DNA of 64,000 nucleotides from Nocardioides sp. Root140 (GTDB lineage Bacteria > Actinomycetota > Actinomycetes > Propionibacteriales > Nocardioidaceae): assembly GCF_001426745.1 (NCBI RefSeq), contig NZ_LMFI01000011.1:61730-125729 (forward strand), in the 5' to 3' direction. Positions 33,910-42,638 of the stretch are shown piece by piece (the stretch's first letter is position 1; each line of letters starts with the position of its first letter). A model generated the notes under the pieces. It was not told the DNA's origin. It saw only the letters and a program-made list of their open reading frames with translations, and searched no databases. Position numbers and translations under genes: made by a program.

Positions 33910-36362
33910 CCGTCACCGAAGAGCCGCAGATGGAGATCGGCCGGGACCGGCGCCGCAAGGAGGACCAGCGACTGATCACCGGTCGCACCCGCTGGACCGA
34001 CAACATCACCCTCCCGGGCATGCTGCACCTGGCCATGGTGCGCAGTCCTTTTGCGCACGCCAAGATCGTCAACATCAACGTCGACGAGGCGAAGGCGGCG
34101 CCCAACGTGGTCACGGTGGTGACCGGCAAGGACCTCGGCGAGGAGCAGGGCTCCCTGCCGAACGCGTGGCCGATCACGCCCGACCAGGTCACCCCGCCGC
34201 ACCCGCCCGTCGCGATCGACCGGGCCACGTTCGCCGGCGAGATCGTCGCGGTCGTGGTGGCCCGCAGTGCCGCCGAGGCGCGTGACGCGGCCGAGCTGGT
34301 CGACGTCGACTACGAAGAGCTGCCCGCGGCCCTCGACCTCAAGGAGTCGGCGGAGGACAAGGTGCTCGCGCACCCCGACCTCGGCACCAACAAGTCGGCA
34401 CTCTGGGTCTTCGACTCGGCCGACGCAGGCACCGGCGGCAACGTCGAGGAGGCCATCGCAAAGGCGCGTGAGGACGGCATCGTCCTCGAGCGCGAGTACC
34501 GCCAGCAGAGGCTGATCCCCGCGTTCATGGAGCCCCGCTCGACCGTGGTCGACCCGACCGGCGAGCAGATCACGATGTGGAGCGCGACCCAGATCCCGCA
34601 CATCCTGCGCTTCCTGCTGGCCGCCGTACTCGGTGTCTCCGAGGCGAAGGTGCGGGTCATCGCGCCCGACGTCGGCGGCGGCTTCGGCGGCAAGCTGCAG
34701 ACCACGCCCGAGGAGTTCATCACCATGGTGCTGGCCCGGCGGCTGGGCAAGCCGGTGAAGTACACCGAGACCCGCTCCGAGTCGATGATGGCCGCCCACC
34801 ACGGCCGCGACCAGTGGCAGAAGCTCACCCTGGCCGCCGAGAAGGACGGCACGGTCACCGGATTCAAGGTCGAGCTGCTGGCCGACCTCGGCTCGCACGT
34901 CTCCCTCGTCGGTGGCGGCGTCCCGGTGCTCGGTGCGTTCATGTTCAACGCGATCTACAAGTTCCCCGCCTACCACTTCGCGGTGCAGACGGTGCTCACC
35001 AACAAGGCCTGGACCGACGCCTATCGGGGTGCAGGGCGCCCCGAGGCGACGTTCGGGATCGAGCGCATGATGACCGAGCTGGCCGCCGAGCTGGGTGTCG
35101 ACCCGCTCGAGGTGCGTGAGAAGAACTGGATCAAGCACGAGGAGTTCCCGTTCACCACGGTGGCCGGGCTCGAGTACGACTCGGGCAACTACGAGGCCGC
35201 CACCGCGTTGGCCAAGGAGCACTTCGGGTACGACGAGCTCCGGGCCGAGCAGAAGGCCAGACGTGAGTCGAAGGACCCGATCCAGCTGGGCATCGGTGTC
35301 TCGACGTTCACCGAGATGTGCGGCCTGGCGCCGAGCCGCGTGCTGGGCAGCCTCGACTACGGCGCCGGCGGCTGGGAGCACGCGACCGTGCGCATGCTGG
35401 CCACCGGCAAGGTCGAGGTGGTCACCGGAGCCAGCGCCCACGGCCAGGGCCACGAGACGGCGTTCAGCCAGATCGTCGCCGACCGGCTCGGTGTGGCCTT
35501 CGAGGACGTCGAGGTGCTGCACGGCGACACGATGGTCGCGCCGAAGGGCCTCGACACCTACGGCTCCCGGTCGCTCGTCGTCGGTGGTGAGGCGCTCGTG
35601 CGGGCCGCCGACAAGGTGATCGAGAAGGCCAAGCCGATCGCGGCCCACCTGCTCGAGGCATCGGTCGACGACATCGAGTTCTCGGCCGGTCGCTTCGGGG
35701 TCCGTGGCACCGACCAGGGTCTCGCGATGGCCGAGGTGGCGCTGGCGACCTTCGCCGCGCACAACCTGCCCGACGGTGTGGAGCCGTCGCTCGACTGCGA
35801 CGCGACGTACGACCCGGTGAACTTCAACTACCCCCACGGCACGCACCTGTGCGCGATGGAGGTCGACACCGAGACCGGTGCGGTCAAGATGCGCAAGTAC
35901 ACCTGCGTCGACGACATCGGCAACGTGATCAACCCGCTGATCGTGGCCGGCCAGGTGCACGGCGGACTGGTGCAGGGCATCGCGCAGGCGCTCTGGGAGG
36001 AAGCCGTGTACGACGACTCCGGGACGCTGGTCTCGGCCTCGTTCGTCGACTACCTGGTGCCGACCGCGGCCGACACGATCAGCTTCGACGTCGACCACAC
36101 CACCACGCCGTCGCTGACCAACACGCTCGGCACCAAGGGCGTCGGCGAGGCCGGCACGATCGCCTCGACACCGGCGGTGGTCAACGCGGTGGTCGACGCG
36201 ATCCGGCAGTTCGGCGTCAACGACGTCCGCATGCCGTGCACGCCGGAGAGAGTGTGGAAGGCGATCAACGACGGCGGCGGCGGCGACAAGACCACGGAGG
36301 CGGCCGCTCCGCACTTCGACGACAGCGGCGACACAGCCATCGCGGACGGAGCCCCGGAATGA
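33906..36362 (+). CDS. coxL: Molybdenum hydroxylase large subunit (form II CoxL / xanthine dehydrogenase type)
   Basis: An 818-residue catalytic subunit carrying the Mo-pterin cytosine dinucleotide. Key features: DVGGGFGGKLQ (about 254-264), AYRGAGRPEATFGIERM (from about residue 372), and the C-terminal catalytic Glu in GTKGVGEAGTIAS (about 747). The active-site loop reads AYRGAGR, the form II pattern, and lacks the AYRCSFR of true aerobic CO dehydrogenase with its Cu-binding Cys. So it is probably a hydroxylase of an aldehyde, purine or other small substrate rather than a CO oxidiser. It overlaps coxS and coxM by four bases each. Confidence 0.94.
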   Translation: MTVTEEPQMEIGRDRRRKEDQRLITGRTRWTDNITLPGMLHLAMVRSPFAHAKIVNINVDEAKAAPNVVTVVTGKDLGEEQGSLPNAWPITPDQVTPPHPPVAIDRATFAGEIVAVVVARSAAEARDAAELVDVDYEELPAALDLKESAEDKVLAHPDLGTNKSALWVFDSADAGTGGNVEEAIAKAREDGIVLEREYRQQRLIPAFMEPRSTVVDPTGEQITMWSATQIPHILRFLLAAVLGVSEAKVRVIAPDVGGGFGGKLQTTPEEFITMVLARRLGKPVKYTETRSESMMAAHHGRDQWQKLTLAAEKDGTVTGFKVELLADLGSHVSLVGGGVPVLGAFMFNAIYKFPAYHFAVQTVLTNKAWTDAYRGAGRPEATFGIERMMTELAAELGVDPLEVREKNWIKHEEFPFTTVAGLEYDSGNYEAATALAKEHFGYDELRAEQKARRESKDPIQLGIGVSTFTEMCGLAPSRVLGSLDYGAGGWEHATVRMLATGKVEVVTGASAHGQGHETAFSQIVADRLGVAFEDVEVLHGDTMVAPKGLDTYGSRSLVVGGEALVRAADKVIEKAKPIAAHLLEASVDDIEFSAGRFGVRGTDQGLAMAEVALATFAAHNLPDGVEPSLDCDATYDPVNFNYPHGTHLCAMEVDTETGAVKMRKYTCVDDIGNVINPLIVAGQVHGGLVQGIAQALWEEAVYDDSGTLVSASFVDYLVPTAADTISFDVDHTTTPSLTNTLGTKGVGEAGTIASTPAVVNAVVDAIRQFGVNDVRMPCTPERVWKAINDGGGGDKTTEAAAPHFDDSGDTAIADGAPE

Positions 36363-37213
36363 TCCCCGCAAAGTTCGACTACCTCGCACCCACGACGGTC
36401 GAGGAGGCCCTGGCCGCCCTGGCCGAGCACGGTGACGACGCCAAGATCATCGCCGGCGGGCAGAGCCTGCTGCCGGTGCTGCGGATGCGCCTCAACGCAC
36501 CCGAGATGATCATCGACCTCGGCCGCATCGAGTCCCTGCGCGGCGTGACCGAGGACGGCGACGCCCTCGTGATCGGCGCGATGACCACCCACACCGACGT
36601 CGGCAAGAACGCCCTCGTCGCCGAGCACGCGGCGGTGATCACCAAGGCGATCGAGCACCTGGCCGACGCGCAGGTCCGCCACCGCGGCACGTTCGGTGGC
36701 GCCCTCGCGCACGCCGATCCGGCGGGAGACCTCGGTGCACCGGTGCTGGCGCTCGATGCGGAGTTCGTGATCACCGGCAGCGGGGGAGAGCGCCGGGTGT
36801 CGGCGTCCGACTTCTTCGAGGACTTCATGACCACCGCGATCGGCGACGACGAGATCCTCACCGCCGTACGCATTCCCAAGCACACCGGCTGGGGTGGCCA
36901 CTACGAGAAGTTCGTGCGGGTCGCCCACCAGTGGCCGATCGTCGCGGTGGCCGCGACCGTGCGCGCCGAGGGCGGCACCATCGCCGAAGCGCGCATCGGC
37001 CTGACCAACATGGGCTCGACGCCACTGCGCGCGACCGCCGTCGAGCAGGCACTGGTCGGTCAGCCGGCCACCGACGAGGCCGTACGCCGCGCAGCGGAGT
37101 CGGCCGCGGAGGGCACCAACCCACCGTCGGACCTCAACGGTGACGCCGACTATCGCCGACACCTGGCGACGGTGCTGACCCGTCGGGCCGTGCTCGCGGC
37201 CGCGGGAGCGTGA
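36359..37213 (+). CDS. coxM: Molybdenum hydroxylase medium subunit, FAD-binding (CoxM-like)
   Basis: A 284-residue flavoprotein. FAD-binding motifs are IIAGGQSLLPVLRMRL (about 29-44) and RGTFGGALAHADPAGDLGA (about 110-128), with a CO_deh_flav_C domain at the end (VAVAATVRAEGGTIAEARIG). It takes electrons from the iron-sulfur subunit and hands them to an acceptor. ATGA overlap with coxL. The CoxG gene follows after four bases. Confidence 0.94.
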   Translation: MIPAKFDYLAPTTVEEALAALAEHGDDAKIIAGGQSLLPVLRMRLNAPEMIIDLGRIESLRGVTEDGDALVIGAMTTHTDVGKNALVAEHAAVITKAIEHLADAQVRHRGTFGGALAHADPAGDLGAPVLALDAEFVITGSGGERRVSASDFFEDFMTTAIGDDEILTAVRIPKHTGWGGHYEKFVRVAHQWPIVAVAATVRAEGGTIAEARIGLTNMGSTPLRATAVEQALVGQPATDEAVRRAAESAAEGTNPPSDLNGDADYRRHLATVLTRRAVLAAAGA

Positions 37214-37217
37214 GCCC

Positions 37218-37985
37218 GTGCAGCTGACCCACGAGTTCACCGTGCCCGCCTCGCGCGCCGAGACCTGGGCCGCCTTCAACGACATCGAGTCGGTGGCCGG
37301 GTGCTTCCCGGGCGCCACGGTCACGTCCTTCGAGGGCGACACGTTCACCGGCAGCTGCAAGGTGAAGCTGGGCCCGATCGCCCTTGTCTACAACGGATCC
37401 GGCTCGTTCACCGAGAAGGACGAGTCCGCCGGCGTCATGAAGATCAAGGCGATGGGCAAGGACAAGCGCGGCAACGGCACCGCCGGCGCCGACGTCGTGG
37501 CCACCATGAGCGAAGCCGGCCCCGGCGAAACCCGGGTCGAGGTGGTCACCGACCTCAACATCACCGGCAAGCCCGCCCAGTTCGGCCGCGGTGTCATCCA
37601 GGACATCAGCGACAAGCTGCTGGGCCAGTTCGTCGACTGCCTGAAGACGAAGGTCGGCGGCACGCCCGAGCCAGACGCGGACTCCGAACCGGCCTCGGTG
37701 CCGACGGGTGCTGCGGCGGTCTCCGCACCCGGCGGCGACCCGGACGCTGGTCCGGCGTCGGCGCCCGCCGCGGAGAGCTCGGCCGCGCCCGCCCCACAGG
37801 CGAGTACGCCGTCGCGCCACAAGGCCGAGTCCTCCGGATCCTCGGGCTCCTCCGGCTCGGACGACGCACTCGACCTCGGTGCGACCGTGCTGCCGATCCT
37901 GCTCAAGACCTACGGCAAGCAGCTGGCTGCCGCCCTCGGCGTACTCGCCCTGGTCGTCTGGATCACCCGCCGCCGCTGCTGCTGA
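37218..37985 (+). CDS. coxG: CoxG-like SRPBCC protein with a C-terminal membrane anchor
   Basis: A 255-residue protein: an SRPBCC lipid-binding-fold domain (residues ~1-150; FTVPASRAETWAAFNDIESV, FPGATVTS, VRGVIQDI-type helix LLGQFVDCLK), a long Ala/Pro/Ser/Gly linker (~155-225), and a C-terminal hydrophobic helix (LAAALGVLALVVWI) ending in Arg and Cys. CoxG proteins recruit the dehydrogenase to the membrane and are reported to help electron transfer to quinone. GTG start four bases after coxM. Last gene of the structural operon. Confidence 0.88.
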   Translation: MQLTHEFTVPASRAETWAAFNDIESVAGCFPGATVTSFEGDTFTGSCKVKLGPIALVYNGSGSFTEKDESAGVMKIKAMGKDKRGNGTAGADVVATMSEAGPGETRVEVVTDLNITGKPAQFGRGVIQDISDKLLGQFVDCLKTKVGGTPEPDADSEPASVPTGAAAVSAPGGDPDAGPASAPAAESSAAPAPQASTPSRHKAESSGSSGSSGSDDALDLGATVLPILLKTYGKQLAAALGVLALVVWITRRRCC

Positions 37986-38508
37986 ACGAGCGCCCTTCGA
38001 GACGGCTCGTCCCTCGCCTCCTCGGAACCCATCTCGAGACCACGCCGCGAGATGAACGCCCGCGGGCCGGCCGGGTGGAGTGGGGTAGGCGGGCCCGCGA
38101 GCGTTCCTTGGCCGGTCAGGCATCAGGTATGCGGGCTGATGCGGACCGTGGGCGCCGCCAGTTCTTGGGAGGGAGAGGCGGCCCGTGCCAACGATTGAGC
38201 CAGTACGACGACCGCACGGCAAGGGCAAACGTCCAACGCACTGACAAACAACCTCAAACTTGGCACCTACGTGACAAGAAATGCCGTCCCGCCTTTCGTT
38301 GGCCGAGTGGCGAGCGTCGACCAGCGGAGCCTTCGCGGTGTGGTCTCGATACACCGCCTCGTCCCTCGGCGGCACTCGACCACCGAAGGTCCCTCGGCGG
38401 CACTCGACCACCGAAGGTCCCTCGGCGGCACTCGCACAGCGGAGCTTTCGTTGGTCGAGCAGCGAGCGCCAGCGAGCGTATCGAGACCGGGTCACCAGCC
38501 CGATCAGG
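37986..38508. repeat. Gene-free 523-base repeat region, including 28-bp tandem units (family R28)
   Basis: Three units of TCCCTCGGCGGCACTCGACC type start at 38362, 38390 and 38418 (period 28). They are flanked by the wider actinobacterial repeat type with TTGGTCGAGC and TATCGAGACC (38450-38492) and a partial relative near 37998-38040. A TTGGCA-N6-TGACAA sequence (38260-38277) resembles the operators of the secreted-protein cluster. No plausible gene is present. Confidence 0.75.
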
Positions 38509-39657
38509 TCAGAGCTTGGCGGCAGCCCGCAGGCGCAGGGAGTTCCCGATGACCAGCAGGGCCGCCACGACGCCGAACACCAACCCCAGCAGGGGACTGA
38601 GCACACCGAGCCCGGCGCCGACGAGTCCGACAACTGGCGTGATGAGACCGATGACCCGGTTGGTGCGGATCACCGACAGGGCAGTCCGCGAGAGAGACAA
38701 CGCGCCGGCCACCGCGTCGACCGCCAGCGTGTCGAGCCCGATCGACGACGGGCCCGGCGCTGGCCCTGAGCACACGGCCAGGTCGGCAACCTCCAACGCG
38801 TCGGCATTCGCAGGGGACGGCCCGACCATCGCGACCACCTGACCCGCCTCCTGGAGCTCGGTCACCACGCGAGCCCGCTTCTCGGGCGCGACCTCGGCAT
38901 GCAGCACGTCGATGCCGACGGCAACACCCAGTCGTTCGGTGTTGTGGCTGGTGCCGTCAGAGACAAGCACCGGCGCGAGGCCGAGTGTGCGCAGTCGGTC
39001 GACGGAGGCCAGGGCGTCCTCGCGGACCACGTCGTCGACGGTGATGTGGCCGAGTGCCCGGGCGTCCACCTCGACGGCGACGGTGGTGCCGTCCCCGCCG
39101 ACGTGGTCGAGGCCGATCCAGTCGGGGCGTCCGACCCGCACCGGGTGCCGGTCGACGGATCCGCTGATCCCGAACCCGGGGGTCTGCACGACGTCGGTGA
39201 GGTGACCACGTCCGGCGAGCTTGGCGATGGCACGTCCGACCGGGTCCTCGGCGGAGTGCTCGAGGGCGCCGGCGAACCACCGCAGGTTGCGGTCGTGGTC
39301 GGGCTCGACCGGGTCGACGGAGACGACGGCGAGCTCGTCCGCGGTGATCGTGCCGCTCTTGTCGAGCACGATCGTCGTGATCCGTTGGGCCGTGTGCAGC
39401 GCCGGCTCGGTGAGGCGCAAACCGACAGCGGCCCCGCGTCGTACGGCGAGGCGCAGCGGCAGCCACGCCGACAACAGGTAGCCCAGCGGGAACGCCGCCA
39501 GCAACGCGGAGGTGGCGACCCGCATGCCGGCGGAAGCGTCGTCCAGGACGGTCCACGCGAGGCCGAGAGCCACCACAGCCGCACAGACGATCGGCAGTAC
39601 GGCGACCGTCGGAAGGCCCGAAGACACAGAAGAAGAGCGACGAGGCAGAGAAGTCAT
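38509..39657 (-). CDS. Degenerate P-type ATPase-like membrane protein (lacks actuator domain)
   Basis: A 382-residue protein that looks like the C-terminal two thirds of a P1-type ATPase. Two membrane helices near the start are followed by the phosphorylation loop TIVLDKSGTIT (Asp kept, Thr to Ser in DKTGT), a nucleotide-domain-like AEDPVGRAIAKLA, and two terminal helices. The TGES actuator domain is absent, and the normal GDGxNDxxAL hinge is replaced by VGPSPANADAL. It is therefore unlikely to pump ions and may be a regulatory relic. The ATG overlaps the stop of the PucR regulator by one base, so it is co-expressed with it. Confidence 0.75.
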   Translation of the reverse strand: MTSLPRRSSSVSSGLPTVAVLPIVCAAVVALGLAWTVLDDASAGMRVATSALLAAFPLGYLLSAWLPLRLAVRRGAAVGLRLTEPALHTAQRITTIVLDKSGTITADELAVVSVDPVEPDHDRNLRWFAGALEHSAEDPVGRAIAKLAGRGHLTDVVQTPGFGISGSVDRHPVRVGRPDWIGLDHVGGDGTTVAVEVDARALGHITVDDVVREDALASVDRLRTLGLAPVLVSDGTSHNTERLGVAVGIDVLHAEVAPEKRARVVTELQEAGQVVAMVGPSPANADALEVADLAVCSGPAPGPSSIGLDTLAVDAVAGALSLSRTALSVIRTNRVIGLITPVVGLVGAGLGVLSPLLGLVFGVVAALLVIGNSLRLRAAAKL

Positions 39658-40892
39658 CACTCCTCCTCGTCCGCGCGGAAGCGTTCGAAGTCGCTCTGGT
39701 CGCCCGCCTTCCAGAGCGGGACGCTGGCCTTGAGCAACATGGTCATCGTGGTCACGAAATCCGGGTCGTGTAGGTCTTCGCCGAACAGCTCGTTGATGCG
39801 CTTCCACCGGTAGCGAACCGTCTGCGGGTGCACGCCCAGTTTGGCAGCGATGGCGGGAGCGCTGTCTCGTGTCTCAAGCCAGACCAGCAGGGTCTCGGAG
39901 AGGATCTCGCGCGAGTTGGGGGTCTCGGCCAGCAGTGGCGGCAGCAGCTCCTGGCACAGCTGTTGACGCAGCGTCGGCTCGGCGTGCAGCCAGAGCTGGG
40001 TGCGGTGGTCCTCGCAGCGGATCACCCGCTCCGAGGGGATCACGCCGCGGAGTGCGAGGCGCACCGCGCGCGTCGCCCAGCGGTAGGCGCTGCGAGCCTC
40101 GGTGATCGCGACCGGCCAGGAGATCGCGATCGCCTTGACCAGCGGTTCCTTGTCGAGCCGGGTCAGCACCTCGTCGCTGCAATCCCGTGCGGTGACCAGC
40201 ACCCGCCCCGTGGGGTCGGAGCCGACCAGGCACCACGGGGTCAGGTCGTCGAGGGAGAGCGCGTCGGCGTTGCGCTGGGTCTGGACGCTGAGCACGACGA
40301 CCTCGTTGGGCAGCTCCCAACCGGCCAGTGAGGCCTGGTGCTCGAGCTCGGCAGTGCCGTCGCCACGGAGCAGGCCCTCCAGGAGCCGCGAGGTGGCGAC
40401 TCCCTGGTCGCGGTCGAGCGCCTTCAGTGCGCCGACGTGGCCGAGCCGGGCCTGTTCGGCGAGGTGGTCGATGTGGGCGAAGAGCGCGTCGCCGAGGTTG
40501 GCCAGCGCCGCCGCCGAGAGCTGGTTCTCGATCGCGAAGGAGCGGAGGTACTCCCACGACTCCTGCGTGGCGAGGCGGAAGGCGGTCTGCATGGCCTCGA
40601 GCGGATGCCCGTCCATGGCCTCGCCGTGGCCCATCCGCCGGAAGAGCTCGTCGGCGCGACGGCCCGTCATCGTCGGGTTCTCGAGGTTCTCCAGGAACTC
40701 GTTGATCGCGCTCGACACCGCGAACTCGATCAGCTGGTGCCGCCGTCCGGTGGTCGACTGGCCGTAGCGGTCGATCTGTCCGTGGATGGTCGCCACGATC
40801 TCGGAGACCAGTGACGGCATCATCGGCCGGAACAGGCGCGCCAGTTGTACCGCTGAGATCGTGACTGGCTGACCCGGGTCAACCCCCGTCAT
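39657..40892 (-). CDS. PucR/CdaR-type transcriptional regulator (copy 1)
   Basis: A 411-residue regulator. The N-terminal helical region (LARLFRPMMPSLVSEIVATI, with ATQESWEYLRSFAIE near residue 120) is an uncharacterised sensor; a GGDEF-like middle segment follows; the C-terminal PucR helix-turn-helix is LLVWLETRDSAPAIAAKLGV then HPQTVRYRWKRINELFG. GGGGAG lies six bases before the ATG at 40892; the open frame extends 27 codons further without support. A similar regulator lies immediately upstream on the same strand, so the two arose by duplication. Targets may include the divergent secreted-protein genes. Confidence 0.88.
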   Translation of the reverse strand: MTGVDPGQPVTISAVQLARLFRPMMPSLVSEIVATIHGQIDRYGQSTTGRRHQLIEFAVSSAINEFLENLENPTMTGRRADELFRRMGHGEAMDGHPLEAMQTAFRLATQESWEYLRSFAIENQLSAAALANLGDALFAHIDHLAEQARLGHVGALKALDRDQGVATSRLLEGLLRGDGTAELEHQASLAGWELPNEVVVLSVQTQRNADALSLDDLTPWCLVGSDPTGRVLVTARDCSDEVLTRLDKEPLVKAIAISWPVAITEARSAYRWATRAVRLALRGVIPSERVIRCEDHRTQLWLHAEPTLRQQLCQELLPPLLAETPNSREILSETLLVWLETRDSAPAIAAKLGVHPQTVRYRWKRINELFGEDLHDPDFVTTMTMLLKASVPLWKAGDQSDFERFRADEEE

Positions 40893-40997
40893 TGCATGCT
40901 CCCCGCCCCCGGTCGTGGCGCCCTCCAGTGACGTCGTCCCGACGGTTCGTCGGGCGATGGGCGCTGCGCACATGCCTACCGTGTCCGGTGGTGGTGG

Positions 40998-42272
40998 TCA
41001 ACGGCGACGAACGCTCTGCACCAGTACCGCCGTACGACGACGTCCGTCGTCCGGCTCGCGCAGCCAGCGTGGCGTCATCGACTCCAGCGCCGTCAACAGG
41101 CCGACCGTCTCGGCCGGATCGTCGAGGCGATCGCCGAACAGGTGCTTGATGTGCTTGAGACGCGAGCGCACGGTCTGTTCGTGCACCTTCAGGAGGCGAG
41201 CCACAGCGGGTGCGGTGTGCCCGGTCTGCAGCCAGACCAGCATCGTCTCGGCCAGGGCCGCGCGTCGTTTCGGGGTCTCGGCCAGCAGTGGCGCCAACAC
41301 CTGTTCATCGGCGCAGCGGCGCAGCACGGGGTCGGCATGCAGGCACAGCTCGGCCTGGTGGGCCTCACACCAGACGACGCCGTCGCCGGGCGCATCGATG
41401 ATCCGATCGGCGACGAGCTTCAGGGTCTGGAGTCCCCAGCGCAGGGCATGTGCTGACGCGTCCGGCTCGACTCCCCAGCTGATCGCGACCGGGCCGTGGG
41501 AGGTGGCAATGACGCGGGCCTGCTGCTCCACGTCGTCGGGTGCACCGAGCAGCACGAGTGCGCCGTCGTACGTCCCGACCAGTACGGCGCCACACGGTGC
41601 GGTGAATGCTGCAGGGGAAGGGTCGCCCGCCACCGCGACCGCGACGAGGTCGGGGATCGTCCAGCCCACTCGCTGCGCGAGGGCGCGTACGTCGGCGTCG
41701 TCCGCACCGGTGGCCAGCGCCGTCAACAGCCGGAGTCGTGCGTCGGGCGTGCGCCGAGGTGCGCCGAACCCGAGGAGCGCGTGCTCGAGGAGCTGTCGTT
41801 GGTAGTCGAACAACGCGTGCATGAGGTGGTCGACCGCGACCAGCGGAAGGTCGAGTTCACGGGCCAGAGTGCGGAGGTCATCCCACGACTCCTGGGTGGC
41901 TATCTGGTGGGCCGCCCGCATCGCGTCGAGGTCGTGACCGGCCTCTGCCTCCAAACTCCCGAGTCGCCGGTAGGCCGCGGCCACGGAGGCGCCACGCACG
42001 GGGGCGCCGGCGAGGGCGTCGACGAACAGGGTCACGGCGGAGTCGATTGCCTCGGTGATGAGGTCGCGGAGGCGCGGATCGCGGAAGCCCACGACGTCGC
42101 AGCTGATGCGTTCGGCGATGCGGCGGGTGAGCTCGACAGCGCGAGGGCGGTAGATCGCCACCATCTCCGGCGTGATCGAGGGAGGTGGCGCCGCGATGGT
42201 CAGGCGCGGTGCTCGTGCCTGGGGCAGGCGACCTCCGACTCGCTGTGTGGGGCTCGGCGTTGGCAGCGACAT
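40998..42272 (-). CDS. PucR/CdaR-type transcriptional regulator (copy 2)
   Basis: A 424-residue paralogue of the downstream regulator, with the same order: sensor (PEMVAIYRPRAVELTRRIAE, ATQESWDDLRTLARE), middle domain, and C-terminal helix-turn-helix (MLVWLQTGHTAPAVARLLKV, HEQTVRSRLKHIKHLFG). GGAGGAGAAGTG precedes the ATG. It faces away from the secreted-protein cluster across a 366-base region with two TGTCA-N6-TGACA palindromes, so it is the natural candidate to bind them. No ligand can be inferred. Confidence 0.88.
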   Translation of the reverse strand: MSLPTPSPTQRVGGRLPQARAPRLTIAAPPPSITPEMVAIYRPRAVELTRRIAERISCDVVGFRDPRLRDLITEAIDSAVTLFVDALAGAPVRGASVAAAYRRLGSLEAEAGHDLDAMRAAHQIATQESWDDLRTLARELDLPLVAVDHLMHALFDYQRQLLEHALLGFGAPRRTPDARLRLLTALATGADDADVRALAQRVGWTIPDLVAVAVAGDPSPAAFTAPCGAVLVGTYDGALVLLGAPDDVEQQARVIATSHGPVAISWGVEPDASAHALRWGLQTLKLVADRIIDAPGDGVVWCEAHQAELCLHADPVLRRCADEQVLAPLLAETPKRRAALAETMLVWLQTGHTAPAVARLLKVHEQTVRSRLKHIKHLFGDRLDDPAETVGLLTALESMTPRWLREPDDGRRRTAVLVQSVRRR

Positions 42273-42638
42273 CACTTCTCCTCCCGCACGACGGACCACG
42301 CGCTCCTGGGAGCGAGGGGCACCGTCAAATGGTTCTCCCGAGCACAGTGAATGCGTCGGCGGCGCGCACGTAAAGGTTGTCGGGCACGTGGAGCGAACTT
42401 GGTCGGGAGACTTGTCACGCACGTGACAAGTTCTTCTCCCCCCAATGCGTGATCGGCCAGCCCCGGGCGACGCAGAAACTGTCACCTTTCTGACAGTTTT
42501 CGGCCCAGTTCGGAGCCAATGTCGGGGCCGGGGTTGTCGCCGTGAGCGCGGATCCACCTGAATGGCGATGTCATCGCGAGTGTGGCCTTGGTCCGCAGAA
42601 GGCCGGCATCGCGTCAGTCTCGAACCACAGGGGAATCC
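42273..42638. promoter_or_regulatory. Divergent promoter region with two TGTCA-N6-TGACA operators
   Basis: Operator 1 is CTTGTCAC-N4-GTGACAAG (42411-42430, perfect). Operator 2 is AAACTGTCA-N6-TGACAGTTT (42476-42499, perfect 9-base arms). Both have the core TGTCA, six bases, TGACA. The same core recurs at 44347-44362 and 46996-47011, ahead of other genes of the cluster. A GCCAA word follows the palindrome nearest each gene. Confidence 0.7.

Noticed and set aside
33852..36389. An 845-codon minus-strand open frame across coxL
   Set aside because: Antisense shadow of a conserved gene; no motif and no ribosome-binding site.
38509..39807. Longer start for the P-type ATPase-like protein, 50 codons upstream
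   Set aside because: The extra part lies inside the PucR gene in another frame; the ATG at 39657 overlapping the PucR stop is the natural start.
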